Assembly: GCA_029204225.1 (NCBI GenBank)
Contig: CM055107.1
Span: 27,849,410-27,913,409 of the forward strand
Length of the DNA: 64,000 nt
From: Diphasiastrum complanatum
Taxonomy: Eukaryota > Streptophyta > Lycopodiopsida > Lycopodiales > Lycopodiaceae
Direction of reading: 5' to 3'
A model generated the notes under the pieces. The model saw only the letters and a program-made list of their open reading frames with translations, had not been told where the DNA came from and did no database searches. This document shows positions 10,981 to 21,839 of this stretch, piece by piece. A program made the position numbers and the translations under genes. The first letter of the stretch is position 1. Each line of letters opens with the position of its first letter.

Positions 10981-11063
10981 TGGAAGTCGTCTTAAAAGAG
11001 TAATGTGATACCTAAATTGAGGTGGAAGTTGTCTTAAAAGAGTAATGTGATACCTAAATTGAG
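10981..11063. repeat. Tandem duplication, period 42
   Basis: Two almost identical copies starting TGGAAGTYGTCTTAAAAGAG at 10981 and 11023, differing at one base. A young local duplication inside the older array. Confidence 0.95.
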
Positions 11064-11310
11064 ACAACACCAGAGTTGAAAAAATACTCATGAAAGTTGA
11101 ATTTTATAAAGTATAACACAATAGACTCGAAGGCACACTACATGATGTAAATCGATGGATAATTCGAGGATACATTTAAAATGAAAGTTAAAATATGAAT
11201 TTAATTAGGCTAGGTAAACCCATAGATAAATGCTCTTCATAATGATTTGTCTTCTATGAAAAACTTATGATATTAAGATCTTGTAGAAATGCATTGAAAT
11301 CAATGGCATG

Positions 11311-11610
11311 ACTTAAGATTGTCATGCCAAATGTTCAACGTGTTTTCATGTCCCATACCGTATGAATATCCATAACCTATTATGAAATATGCAGATAAAA
11401 TCTTCTTTTAGTCTTTAGTACTCATTGTATTCAACGTACTTTGGAAATAATTTTTTTATCACTTTAGATTGTTATGCCAAATGTTCAATATGTTTTCATG
11501 TCCCATACCTTATGAATATCCACAACCTATTATGAAATATGCATATAAAAATCTTCTTTGAGTCTTTGGTACTCATCGTATTCAACGTAATTTGGAAATA
11601 GGTTTTTATC
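11311..11610. repeat. Tandem duplication, period about 150
   Basis: Copy 1 (11311-11460) and copy 2 (11461-11610) share the order ATGCCAAATGTTCAA, TTTTCATGTCCCATACC, TATGAATATCC and TATTCAACGTA with few differences. Nested in the larger satellite-like array. Confidence 0.9.
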
Positions 11611-11948
11611 ACAAAGTAATCATGTATAAGTTTTATATGGACTTTGATTTTCTTTGTATATCCTCATTTTTGTACTACATCATAGAGTCAAATCCTTAAC
11701 CTTATGGAGAGGAAAGGAAGTCCTAACCAGCTCACTATCGTGTTATAAGGAGATGAAGCATTCCACAAGTGCATAACTTAAAATTGATAGACACTTAGTT
11801 TTACTATAACGTCATTTGGAATTGTAATTGGATCCAAGTGCAATAAAAATTCTAAATGTCACAAGAAATTGATATTTTGTGGAGTTTAAGAATTATATCT
11901 ACTTAAGTGTAGCTATGAGAGTCTTTTTCATGGATTGAAAGTCAACTT

Positions 11949-12648
11949 TATTGAAATTTCACAATTCTAGCTTGACCAATTTTGGTCACATGCATTGTAA
12001 TTGGCAAGATGGCCATGTAAATAGATGCCACACGTGCCAAATCACATAGGATGCTTTCCAATAAGTTCATTCCTCATATTACATTGTGAGAGCATATTTG
12101 AAATGAGACAAAAATGTGTTTGGATAGGCCAGAGAAATTCTAGGATCTAAAAATAACATGTTTTACATTGTTTTTGGATCTCAAGATCTTGACCCCAAGT
12201 TAGGGTGGATCCAATGACCTATTAGGGTAGATGTTAGGGTTAGGGTATGATAAGTTCATAGGTGCCCTAATATGCTCAGATTTGAGCTTGAAAAGTATAA
12301 ATGTATGATGGGATTTCCATCCAAATATGAAGAAAAATTAGACTTTTCCACTTCTATCATCATTGTCTTTTGGTGGCGAGTTCTAGCTATTGGATGTGAG
12401 TGTTCTTATGCAATAATTGCTTGGTTTGGAAGGTACTGAACCTGTTTACAGGTATGAGAAGCTTGCTGCACTTTACTTTAGTGTATTTGATCAAATCTAT
12501 GTGCCCATTGTGGAGTTAAATGCCAAATTAGCTAGTTTTGGTAACTAATCTTGATTCTAGCTCATAGTTTGGATCTAGATCTTTGATTTGTGCATTCTCC
12601 ATCACTTTTAGGATTGATTGGGATTGAATTCGCTGTAAACTTTTGTCA
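11949..12648 (+). repeat. 5' LTR of copia C
   Basis: Near-identical to 15274-15971. It ends in TTTTGTCA directly before the primer site. The left edge is placed by alignment with the A2 LTR; G of the usual TG appears mutated (TATTGAAATTTC). Confidence 0.9.
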
Positions 12649-12661
12649 TGGTATCAGAGCC
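12649..12661 (+). promoter_or_regulatory. Primer binding site (initiator tRNA-Met), copia C
   Basis: TGGTATCAGAGCC immediately follows the LTR. This is the standard plant copia minus-strand primer site, complementary to the 3' end of initiator tRNA-Met. Confidence 0.95.
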
Positions 12662-13365
12662 TAATCAAAAGTGAGCTTTAGATTTGATTTTCTCAAGCTT
12701 AGATCCTAGATTTGAGTAGTATTGGCTTTGCCCTTGTTACTAGTTGCTAATCTAGTGATTGTACCTTCAAATTTAGTTTCATTTGAGTGATAATGGATCA
12801 AAGGGAACTTGTTTTGATGAGTTATAGCTACGAGAACCGAGATTGACTTATTTTCATTCAACCAAACCAAATTAGAAAGTTCTTATGAGTTGAATCTTGG
12901 TATACATGTCTCCTAGTAGAGATATTCATAAGGATTTGAATGCCACCACTATTTAGAAGTTTGAATCAGTCATTCGAGAGCTTAATTAGGTCGTTCTTAG
13001 GCTTCTTAAGTTCCTAAAGTACACCTTTGAGGTTCAAATCATGTTTTTTGATGATTTTTTCATCTAGAAATGCAAAATTAGTAAAAATTGTGTTTCTATT
13101 CTACTCAATTTTGGATAGGTTTGTGATTGAATATGTCAATGTGATTCAACCTGAATTTAAGAGACTTTATTTGTAAGACTTATAAAGTGATTTTTGGTTC
13201 AATATAGGTGTATTCACCCTTCTTGTGAAGTCGAGATCAAGGAGGAGACTAGTTTGGATCTAGAAAAAAGATCAAGCTCAAGATCACCTTAGATCTTGTT
13301 GAGAAATCAGAGAGTGATTCATCTCAGGTTTCAAAGAGCATGGGATATCTAGTAGTGATCATATC
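12662..13365 (+). other. Leader of copia C
   Basis: About 700 bp between primer site and gag with no conserved frame. The same leader length is seen in copia A2 and, once reassembled, in copia K. Confidence 0.6.
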
Positions 13366-14265
13366 TTGTACAATCTATCTTGTTTCTTTGAATCTATTTC
13401 CCTATCATTGAAGATAGCATCCATAAGTGCCTATCTTTTGGATTCTAGCGATAGATTGAACTCTTCAAAGTATTCAATTTGGAGGTTAAGAATGGAATCC
13501 ATCCTTATCATGCAAGATTTGATGGATATTGTGAATGGAGAGGAAAATGAGCCAATCCATCCACAAGAAGCAACTAAACACAAGAGAAGGTGCAAGATTG
13601 CACTTCATTGTATTAAGATGAATGTTGCAAATGATTTGCTCAAAGAAGTAGAAGCATGTACCTCAGCCCAAGAGGCTTGGAAAAAGATTTGAACAAAGAG
13701 CTTACTTATGTTGGTGAACCTATTAAAGAGAGTGAGCTTGTGAAAATAGTTTTGAATGGCTTATGTAGTGATTTTACTAACCTTGTCCAAAGTTATGCTA
13801 TCATGGGACACTTGCCTACAATTGAAGACCTTCAAAGTGTGTTGATGGCCGAGGAGAGTAGGAAGGCTCATATGAAATCAAGGATGGAGAGGCTCTCCAT
13901 CAATGATGGTGATGACAAAGCCTTATTTTTCAAGAGAAAAGGCAAAGCAAAGACCATGGGTGGAGCATTCAAAAGGGAGCAAGCAAAGGATGGAGATCAA
14001 GGAGGATTCACATCCTCATCATCACAAGTCAAGCCCAAGAAGGACAAATCTAAGATAAAGTGCTACTATTGCAGCAAGATGGGACATTATGCCTCAGAAT
14101 GCTTCAAGAGGAAGCAAGATCAAAGCCAAGCCAACATTGGACAAGAGGAGGAAGAGAGCTATCATGAGGACTCACTCATGATGTCAACCTTTTCATCATC
14201 AAATGTCAAAGGTGCAGATCCTTGGTGGATAGATAGTGGGGCTAGCTCCCACATGTCGGATGTAG
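13366..14265 (+). pseudogene. copia C gag and protease start
   Basis: The gag N terminus with the family signature AYLLDSSDRLNSSKYSIW and WRLRMES opens in frame 13366-13692. It is interrupted near 13680 and reopens through KIVLNGLCSDF to the CCHC knuckle CYYCSKMGHYASEC (about 14060-14103) and protease motif WWIDSGASSHM. Right after that motif (about 14262) the sequence jumps to reverse transcriptase, so most of protease, all integrase and the RT fingers are missing. Gag forms the particle; this copy would need helper proteins in trans. Confidence 0.85.
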
Positions 14266-15259
14266 TGCAAAAGGCATTGTACTTTTATTACTTTATGTTG
14301 ATGATATCATACTTAGTGGAGATGATTTAGAAGGTGTTGAGAAAACTAAGCTAGATCTATCCAAAGAGTTCAAGATGGTAGATCTCGGGCTTTTGCACTT
14401 CATTTTGGGTATGGAAGTACTTAGATCTTTAGATTATGTCTTCATTTGTCAATCTAAGTATGCCATTTCATTACTCAATAGATTTAACATGCATGGATGC
14501 AAGCATGTAGAGACTCCTATGGAGCATGATGTAAAAGTAACCAATAAAGAGGATGAAAGATCATTCAAAGACATCATCACTCTTTATAGGCAACTTATTG
14601 GCTCCTTAATGTGGATAACCATAACAAGACCTGATCTTTGCTATAGTGTTTGCAATCTTAGTAAAAATATGCAAGATCCATTATATATCCATTGGAAATG
14701 TGCCAAAAGAATATTGAGATACATCTCGGGCACACTAGATTTTGGGATCTTTTATAGAGGTGAATTTTTTAACTCGCATGCTCTTAGTGATTCAGATTTT
14801 GTAGGGGACAAGAAGGATAGAAAGCCAACAAGTGATTTTGCAACTTTCATTGGAGAAGGTGTGGTTTCTTGGCTATCAAAGAAGCAAGAAACATTATCTC
14901 TTTCATCAATCGAGGCTGAGTACAAAGTTCTAACAACCACAATCAAGGAAGTACTATGGATCAAGAGGTTGCTTGAGGAGCTCAAAGTGATCAGATCAGG
15001 TACCATTCCACTCATCTACAATGACAACATCTCAGCCCAACACCTAGCATCCAATTCAATCTACCATGCAAGGAGCAAACATATAGGGATTGCTCACCAC
15101 TTTGTAAGAGAAAAGGTCCAAGCTAAGGAGGTCTCATTGGAGCATCCAAGTGAAGAATGTGTAGTTGATATATTGATAAAGCCTCTTCAAAAGAATGATT
15201 TTTTGAAGCTTAGATCAGCCCTTGGCTTTATTAGTAAAGCTATGTTATCATCTAGCTAG
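14266..15259 (+). pseudogene. copia C reverse transcriptase C-terminal part and full RNase H
   Basis: The deletion joint throws the RT into a different frame. In the right frame YVDDIILSGDD is visible near 14298, and from 14375 a long ORF runs through FILGMEVL, TPMEHDVKV and WITITRPDLC into a complete RNase H (SDSDFVGDKKDRKPTS, SLSSIEAEY, YHARSKHIGIAHHFVREKV) to a natural stop at 15257-15259. RNase H degrades the RNA of the hybrid in the family. Intact sequence but no start and no RT fingers. Confidence 0.87.
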
Positions 15260-15273
15260 ATTGTGAGGAGTAG

Positions 15274-15971
15274 CTTTGAAATTTCACAATTCTAGCTTGA
15301 CCAATTTTGGTCACATGCATTGTAATTGGCAAGATGGCCATGTAAATAGATGCCACACATGCCAAATCACATAGGATGCTTTCCAATAAGTTCATTCCTC
15401 ATATTACATTGTGAGAGCATATTTAAAATGAGACAATAATGTGTTTGGATAGGCTAGAGAAATTCTAGGATCTAAAAATAACATGTTTTACATCGTTTTT
15501 GGATCTCAAGATCTTGACCCCAAGTTAGGGTGGATCCAATGACCTATCAGGATAGATGTTAGGGTTAGGTATGATAAGTTCAGAGGTGCCCTAATATTCT
15601 CAGATCCGATCTTGAAAAGTATAAATGTATGATGGGATTTCCATCCAATATGAAGAAAAATTAGACTTTTCCACTTCTATCATCATTGTCTTTTGGTGGC
15701 GAGTTCTAGCTATTGGATGTGGGTGTTCTTATGCAATAATTGCTTGGTTTGGAAGGTACTGAACCTGTTTACAGGTATGAGAAGCTTGCTGCACTTTACT
15801 TTAGTATATTTGATCAAATCTATGTGCCTATTGTGGAGTTAAATACCAAATTAGCTAGTTTTGGTAACTAGTCTTGATTCTAGCTCATAGTTTGGATCTA
15901 GATCTTTGATTTGTGCATTCTCCATCACTTGTAGGATTGATTGGGATTGAATTTGCTGTAAAATTTTGTCA
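15274..15971 (+). repeat. 3' LTR of copia C
   Basis: Preceded by the polypurine tract GTGAGGAG (15263-15270). It matches the 5' LTR over its length with scattered substitutions and one or two single-base indels. Confidence 0.9.
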
Positions 15972-15975
15972 ACTT

Positions 15976-16900
15976 GAATGAGAAATTTGATGTCATAAAA
16001 ATGAGATTGCACATGACCTAATAGTATAATCATGAAATTTACATTTCATAGACTAACAAGAATTAGTTTCAATACATGTTGTAGGAATAAAATTGATTAA
16101 CAATTCAAACTGTATATGTTTAGTTTGAATTTAAAACTATAACAATTATCTAATGTGATTTATTCAGCCTAACATAGTAATCTGCCTACCATTCTCCTTT
16201 CCTTTGTCTCCAATTTTTTTCTTTCTTATAACACTCACATTTCTAAGCTTGCTTTGTTGTAATGTCTAAAATGTCCTACCTTCTTTGGACTCATTGGTCA
16301 TTGAACTCCATATTTAGCACATTACAGTCGTTTGCTGTGTATCCGTAAATCATGCTCTAAAGAACCGTCTTAAAATCATCTTATTTGTCTGTCGCGAATA
16401 TTTTTTTTCGGCACTCGAATGACGACTACATTTGGTACAGTCTAGCACGATCGTTGAATAAAGCTGTATGTAAACATATGAGATGACAGTCCCTCTCTGA
16501 AGAATTGAGTCTTTGATCTGTGTTCCTGATTGTGATTGACATATGTTTCTAACGTGTGAAGAATTGAAAAAGATTATCTATGTTAGATATAGGGGTCTTA
16601 TGTTTTTTACATCAAGCATCCAGGTGTAGGATGTTGATAGGAATAAATTTGGCATAGATGGAAAATTATGCATTTCCACTTGTAATGCCACTATCGAGCC
16701 AAAATAGAGTAAGAGGCTAAACACTTGCTAATTAGAGTGTAGACAAGTGTAAAGTTTTTGTTTGATGAATTCCAAGAGGTCCAATAGGATTTAGAGGTGG
16801 AACCTTGTGAGGTCCAATAGGAAATTGAGGTGTGCTTGAATATAGTCCAATAGAATTAAGAGGTGCATAGATCAATGATCCAATAGGATCAAGAGGTGAC
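15976..16900. other. Gene-free stretch
   Basis: No frame above about 60 codons with recognisable content. 16732-16914 reads as an imperfect repeat of CCAATAGGATTHAGAGGTG-like units (16778, 16830, 16848, 16880), a short degenerate tandem repeat. The edge with the following LTR relic is not sharp. Confidence 0.45.
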
Positions 16901-17290
16901 AAAATATGGTCCAATCATAGTTAAGCATAGTGGTAGCTCGTGGACCTACTAGTATCATTGTACTCCTCATTTTGAATGCAATTGATTGGTGATTTCATGG
17001 ATTTTGTGAGTTATTGGATTTCTAGCTTTCTCTCTCTACCCAAGAGCTCATGATGCATTTTCTCTCTCTACTCGAGGAGAGCAGCTTGTTTTTACTTAGA
17101 TTATTTTCTGAATACTTCCCACACGTGTGAGTGAGAGTTGGAAGTGATTGAATGCATGTAGTAGTGTGTTTTTGCCATAGGATTCAAGATTGATCTTGAA
17201 TCTCAATCTAGTCTTGATCTTGGTGCATCTACACACCTTAGGAGATCACAAGTACATGTAGTGGACAGTCCACACGTGTGAAATTCAGGA
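16900..17290 (+). repeat. copia LTR fragment (plus orientation)
   Basis: Contains CTCTCTCTAC-CGAG tracts (17036-17085), GGAGATCACAAGTACATG (17240-17258) and two CACACGTGTG palindromes (17120-17129, 17271-17280). The same ordered features appear in reverse complement at 26050-26340, identified there as a minus-strand LTR. The left edge is uncertain, and the right end is cut by gypsy G1 sequence near 17290. Confidence 0.6.
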
Positions 17291-17747
17291 TAACGTGCTC
17301 TAAAACTATTCGTGTTCTTGAACCGAAACCTTGGACTTAAATTATTGAGGATTTCTGTCTAGAAATGAACAGTTCGCGAACGCGATTAATTAATTGTTTG
17401 CACAGCCACGAATACATCGAACATTTCTCGACTCTCTGTTGACACCTGAATTAGTCGAAGTGTAGTACTACTGTACTACTCTGATAACATCTCATTTGTA
17501 GAACGCGTTTCATTCAATTTAATAGAGGCCAAATTGTTGTTTTGAAAATATAAACATCTCACACCCCAAACATAAGTAATGCTGGTTTCTTTTTAATGTC
17601 TGTCGACAACCAGAATAACACTCAAAACCACTTGTCATAAATTGTACCAAAATACATAACTTTCTAACATTGTCCTCTGTGGGAACGACATTATTTACTA
17701 CAAATCTAATTTAACCTTGTTGGTATAGTACGACAAATACCAATTTT

Positions 17748-17765
17748 TGGTGCTGTTGCCGGGGA
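17748..17765 (+). promoter_or_regulatory. Primer binding site (tRNA-Asp), gypsy G1
   Basis: TGGTGCTGTTGCCGGGGA matches the plant gypsy tRNA-Asp site TGGCGCCGTTGCCGGGGA at 16 of 18 positions. Both differences are C-to-T. Confidence 0.85.
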
Positions 17766-17817
17766 TAGCTTAGGAAAGTTATAAGAAATCTAACACATCC
17801 ATCTCCATCTCTAGTGT

Positions 17818-18085
17818 ATGTCAGATAGAGAATCCCAATTAGAACGATATTGTAAGCTTAGAGAGGAATTTTTATGAAGACAAAGTGAGAGTGCGAGTTG
17901 AAGAAATCTAGACGAAATCACTGCCCAGTTACTTGAACTCCTAATTAGCTTCGGTATGGAGGGTCCTGCTACACGTTTCACTTCTATCTGAAAAATTAAA
18001 TACGATTATTTTAAAGGGACTACTTCAAATGATGCAGATAGCTATGTCTTGCAATTTGAGTCAATTGCTAATGAAATAACGAGAA
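17818..18085 (+). pseudogene. gypsy G1 gag N terminus
   Basis: The frame from ATG 17818 reads MSDRESQLERYCKLREEF and later ATRFTSI, KYDYFKG and DADSYVLQFESIANE, a gypsy-type gag start. Three stops, all TGA, interrupt it (about 17875, 17902, 17989). Each sits where CGA (Arg) would fit, which suggests loss by deamination of methylated CpG. It ends at the junction with copia D. Confidence 0.7.
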
Positions 18086-18957
18086 AACTGATGTAGATAA
18101 ACTGCAAATTTTCCCTGGTCTGCTGAGAAAGCAGGTGCGCATATAGTACAGTCAAGTTGAACCAAGCTGTGTAGGAACCTGGTTACTACTGAAAGATGCA
18201 TTTTTGAACCAAAATCGGTTACAAATCTAGAATTTTTGGACGTCTGCTTGCATGTGCTTCTCCTTTTGTGACTGAAGCAAGATCCAAATTCAAGATAGAT
18301 AGATTTTTTGTGTTGAGAATTTGTTCTCACATCTGTTGCTAGATTTCATAGGGTGGATTAACATCTATGTTAGATCCTAGATTGAGATAGCAAACAACAT
18401 TTTTTCAACTCCATTTTTTATCATTACTAGAATTTCTCATAAAGAACATCTGATTCACATTTCTTAGAGCACAGTGAGAGATTAGCATCTTCCAATTATG
18501 CAATGTGGAAGATCAGAATGGAATCATTATTGATTCTATAGGATGTAATGGATATTGTGAGTGGAGCTGAAGAAGAACCTGCTACACCTAATGAAGTTGC
18601 AACATTTCACAAAAGAACCAGAATTGCCCTTCATTTTATAATAATGAATGTTACCAATGAAGTGTTAAGAGAGATCAACACATGCACCACTACCAAGGAA
18701 GCTTGGGATACTCTAAAAACAATCTACAAAATCAAAATACTTCTAGATTGCTTACACTTAGAAACCAAATATTTCTAAGTTATCAGAGAGTAGATGAGAG
18801 TGCTTCATCATATGTCATGAGAGTTAAGGATCTTCATCAAGAGTTAGTTGGTATTAGTGATGCTCTTAAGAACACTGAACTTGTTCAAGTAGTTCTAAAT
18901 GGACTTAGAGATGAGTATGACAATATTGTGCAGACTTATGCTGTCAGAGAGGTTCTA
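18086..18957 (+). mobile_element. Duplicate head of copia D (leader and gag start)
   Basis: From about 18240 this repeats 19262-19996 with few changes: the leader, then gag with MDIVSGAEEEPA, FHKRTRIALHF and TCTTTKEAWDTLKTIY, and after a frameshift LVQVVLNGLRDEYDN. It breaks at VREVL (18957), where the second copy continues. The offset is about 1.03 kb. Either a partial tandem duplication or the remains of a second copy of the same element. Confidence 0.75.
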
Positions 18958-19476
18958 TAGCTTGTTGGATAGGTATTGTAGAGTAGAATGTGTTGCTCTT
19001 GTTTCTAAATCATTTTGATTTATTTTTTAGAAGAGTTTTAGGCAATTAGAGAGTTTGAGAGGGTACTCAACTCATGGGATATGCCAAAGTGAGCACACAT
19101 CTATCTTTTTCATCATTTTCATAAATTTTCACTATCAATCAAGTAGAATTGGATAGAAGTGAGTGTTTTGAGGTCTTAGACTTTTTATTTCACACATATT
19201 ACCATGTTTGAGTTGGAAGTAAATTTCTAGAGAGTTTATCAGTACATTGAAACTCGTGGGAGAGATAGACTTCTTGCTTGCATGTGCTTCTTCTTTTGTG
19301 ATTGAAACAAGATCAAATTGAAGATAGATTGATTTTCTGTATTGAGAATTTGTTCTCACATCTGTTGCTAGATTTCATAGGGTGGATCAACATCTATGTT
19401 AGATCGTAGATTGAGATAGCAAGCAACATCCTTTCAGCTCCATTTTTTATCATTACTAAAATTTCTCACCAAGAAG

Positions 19477-20370
19477 ATGTCTTCATATGGTTCACATTTC
19501 TTAGAGCACAGTGAGAGATTAACGTCTTCCAATTATGCAATGTAGAAGATCAGAATGAAATCATTGTTGATTCTACAAGATGTAATGGATATTGTGAGTG
19601 GAGCTGAAGAAGAACCTGCTGCACGTAATGAAGTTGCAACATTCCACAAAAGAACCATAATTGCCCTTCATTTTATAAAAATGAATGTTACCAATGAAGT
19701 GTTAAGAGAGATCAGTACATGCACCACTACCAAGAAAGCTTGGGATACTCTAAAAACAATCTATGAAATTAAAAATACTTCTAGTTACTTACACTTAGAA
19801 ACCAAATATTTCTAAGTTATTAGAGGGTAGATGAGAGTGCTTCATCATATGTCATGAGAGTTAAGGATCTTCATCAAGAGTTAGCTGGTATTAGTGATGC
19901 CCTTAAGAACATTGAATTGTTCAAGTAGTCCTAAATGGACTTAGAGATGAGTATGACAATATTGTGCAGACTTATGCTGTCAGAGAGGTTCTTCCATTCT
20001 TGGAGACACTGTAAGGAGTTCTCATTGCTGAAGAAAGCAGGCAAGAGAACAAGATGCTGAGGATCAACATACTTTCATTGAAAAATAGTGGAGATGACAA
20101 AGCACTCTTCATCAGAGACAAGTCAAGAGGCAAGGACAAAGGACAACAGCACTTCAAGAAGGACAAAGCCAAAGAAGGTGGTGAGGATCAGTCCTCACAA
20201 GGTGCAACATCCAGTGGCAAGAAGAAGCTGTCAAAGATCAAGTGTTTTTTCTATGGCAAGAAAGGACACTATGCATCAAACTATTTCAAGAAGAAGAACC
20301 AATCTAAGCAAGCTAACCTTACTAATGAGGATGAGTGTGAGGGGTGTAGAGAGTGAAAGAGAGAATTCAT
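19477..20370 (+). pseudogene. copia D gag
   Basis: Start MSSYGSHFLEHSERL at 19477. A TAG replaces the conserved Trp codon of NYAMWK about 26 codons in. Further frameshifts lie near 19810 and 19915. The zinc knuckle is degenerate: CFFYGKKGHYASNYF, with two of the three Cys after the first now Tyr. This gag could not bind RNA in the usual way even if translated. Confidence 0.8.
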
Positions 20371-20700
20371 TAATGATGTCTACTTTTTCATCTTTTCCAT
20401 TTAAGAATGAAGAAGTCTGGTGGATAGGTAGTGGGGCTAGTTCCCATATGTCTAGTTCTAGGAACTCTTTCACTAATCTCATGCCATATCTAGGTGCAAA
20501 AAGGTCAATCTATACTGGTAATGATGTAGAGTGTAGGATTGAAAGAATATGTAGCATTTCATTGCATGCATCATCATCAAATTTTTTTTGCTTACATGAT
20601 GTATGTATCTAGATTGACTAAGAATCTCATTAGTGTAGGACAGTTGTTTGATAGTGGATTGGATGTCAAGTTTCAAGTTGACAAGTGTATAATCTAAAGA
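20371..20700 (+). pseudogene. copia D protease
   Basis: Motif VWWIGSGASSHMS: the catalytic Asp of DSG is Gly here. Followed by a frameshifted KNLISVGQLF segment near 20620. Confidence 0.75.
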
Positions 20701-20829
20701 GAAAATGAAGTTATTGCTAGAGGATCTAGAATTGGTAAGCTGTACAAACTAGATTCTAGAGAGAGTGCTAACATTTCAGATATTGCTTATGAGACCAAGG
20801 TTCTACAAGAGGATCTGTGGCACAAGAGA

Positions 20830-21735
20830 TTGGGTCATTCCAATTTCAAAGCCATGCAATCTATGGTCAAAGAAGGAAAAGCTGTTGGTCTACCAAAGAC
20901 ACTATCAAATAAGCTTCTACCTTGTGAAGCTTGTGTGCTAGCAAAGTCACACAGAAGGCCTTTTCCTAGATCAAGTATCAAGACAAAGCAACCATTTGAA
21001 CTTGTACACTCTGATGTTCATTTCTCATCAACTAAGAGCAAAGGAGGAGCCAACTGCTTTGTCTCTTTTGTAGATGATTATACAAGACATTCTTGGATCT
21101 ATATGTTGTCTTCAAAAGCCATGGTCTATGATGTGTTTCTTACCTTTAAGGCTTATGTAGAGAAGCAGTTTCCTTTCAAGTTAAAAGCTTTAAGAAGTGA
21201 CAGTGGAGGAGAGTACGCTTCCAATAAGTTTAAAGACTTTTGTGAGAGAGAGGGTATTTAAAGAGAGTTTTCTTGTTCATATACTCCTCAGCAAAATGGA
21301 GTTGCTGCAAGAAAAAATAGAACTTTGTGTGACTGTGCAAAAGCCATTAGGCTAGAAGCTTCTCTGCCTAAAGAATTTTGGAGAGAGGCAGTTGCATGTG
21401 CAAACTATCTTTGTAATAGGCTTTCAAATCTTGCAATAGGAGGAAAGACACCATTTGAGATGTTGTATAAGAAAAGATGTTGTATAAGAAAAAGCCTAAG
21501 GTAGATCATCTTAGAATTTTTGGCTGTGTATGCTTTGTGCATGTGCCTCTAGAAACTAGGAAGAAGAAAGATCCTAGTACAGTAAAAGGAATTTTTGTAG
21601 GATATGCATCCACTAAAAAATCATACAAGATTTATTTGCCCTCTACTGACAAAAATGTTGTTAGTAGAGATGTGATCCATGAAGATCAGAAGTTTAACTT
21701 GGATGATGCACAGATCAAGGAGACTCATGCATGAT
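20830..21735 (+). pseudogene. copia D integrase
   Basis: GAG-pre-integrase (GHSNFKAM, CEACVLAKSH) and rve core with HSDVHFSS, FVDDYTRH, RSDSGGEYAS, then TAA at 21259-21261 in place of a sense codon. The frame continues with YTPQQNGVAARKNRT and KEFWREAVACANYL. A 17-bp tandem duplication (21460-21493) then shifts the frame before the C-terminal FGCVCFVHVPLETR...VSRDVI. The three acidic catalytic positions appear present. Confidence 0.85.
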
Positions 21736-21839
21736 CAATCATCAATCTTGATGCTGTTCAAGAAGAGGTGAGGCCGAGGCTTGAGGAGGAGCAAATTCAA
21801 GCTACCACACCCAGAAGATCTACATGAGCAAGTTCTGAG

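Larger units (their letters stand above)
9780..11943. repeat. Diverged tandem (satellite-like) array, about 3 units of 0.6-0.7 kb
   Basis: The same ordered landmarks recur. A TAGCCTAGRTAAA...ATAAATG block occurs near 9887, 10492 and 11206. AATGGCATGACWTAA occurs near 9972, 10603 and 11303. ATTACATGGAGTT occurs near 10172 and 10788. GTCATTTGRAA occurs near 10221, 10867 and 11811. GGCATTTATTG occurs near 10308 and 10938. Copies are strongly diverged with indels, and no coding capacity is seen. The array ends close to the insertion of copia C. Confidence 0.6.
11949..15971 (+). mobile_element. Ty1/copia element C, both LTRs, internally deleted (non-autonomous)
   Basis: About 4.0 kb. The 5' LTR is 11949-12648, the primer site is 12649-12661, the internal region has gag and part of protease joined directly to reverse transcriptase and RNase H, the polypurine tract is about 15263-15270, and the 3' LTR is about 15274-15971. 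Flanks carry AACTT (11944-11948) and AACTT/ACTT (15971-15975), a probable target-site duplication overlapping the LTR end by one base. The LTRs share almost all bases over 690 bp, so the insertion is fairly recent. The LTR and PPT edges align with those of A1/A2 (…TTCACAATTCTAGC), marking a related family. Confidence 0.92.
17291..18085 (+). mobile_element. Ty3/gypsy element G1, 5' end (LTR end, primer site, gag start)
   Basis: Sequence change at about 17290 leads to an LTR end (…TACCA, 17742), a tRNA-Asp primer site and a gag reading frame with three stops. The copy is cut at about 18085 where copia D material starts. The integrase piece at 23620-24656 may be the other end of the same element, with the middle lost. 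Confidence 0.7.

Noticed and set aside
9780-11943. CRISPR-like array
   Set aside because: Units are 0.6-0.7 kb and diverged, with no short exact repeats or spacers; the DNA is plant nuclear.
12230-12250. TTAGGGTTAGGG, telomere-like
   Set aside because: Only two units, inside a copia LTR and repeated at the same place in the other LTR; plant telomeres are TTTAGGG arrays.
12649-12661. tRNA-like matches at TGGTATCAGAGCC and TGGCGCCGTTGC sites
   Set aside because: They are short primer sites next to LTR ends; no cloverleaf or A and B boxes around them.
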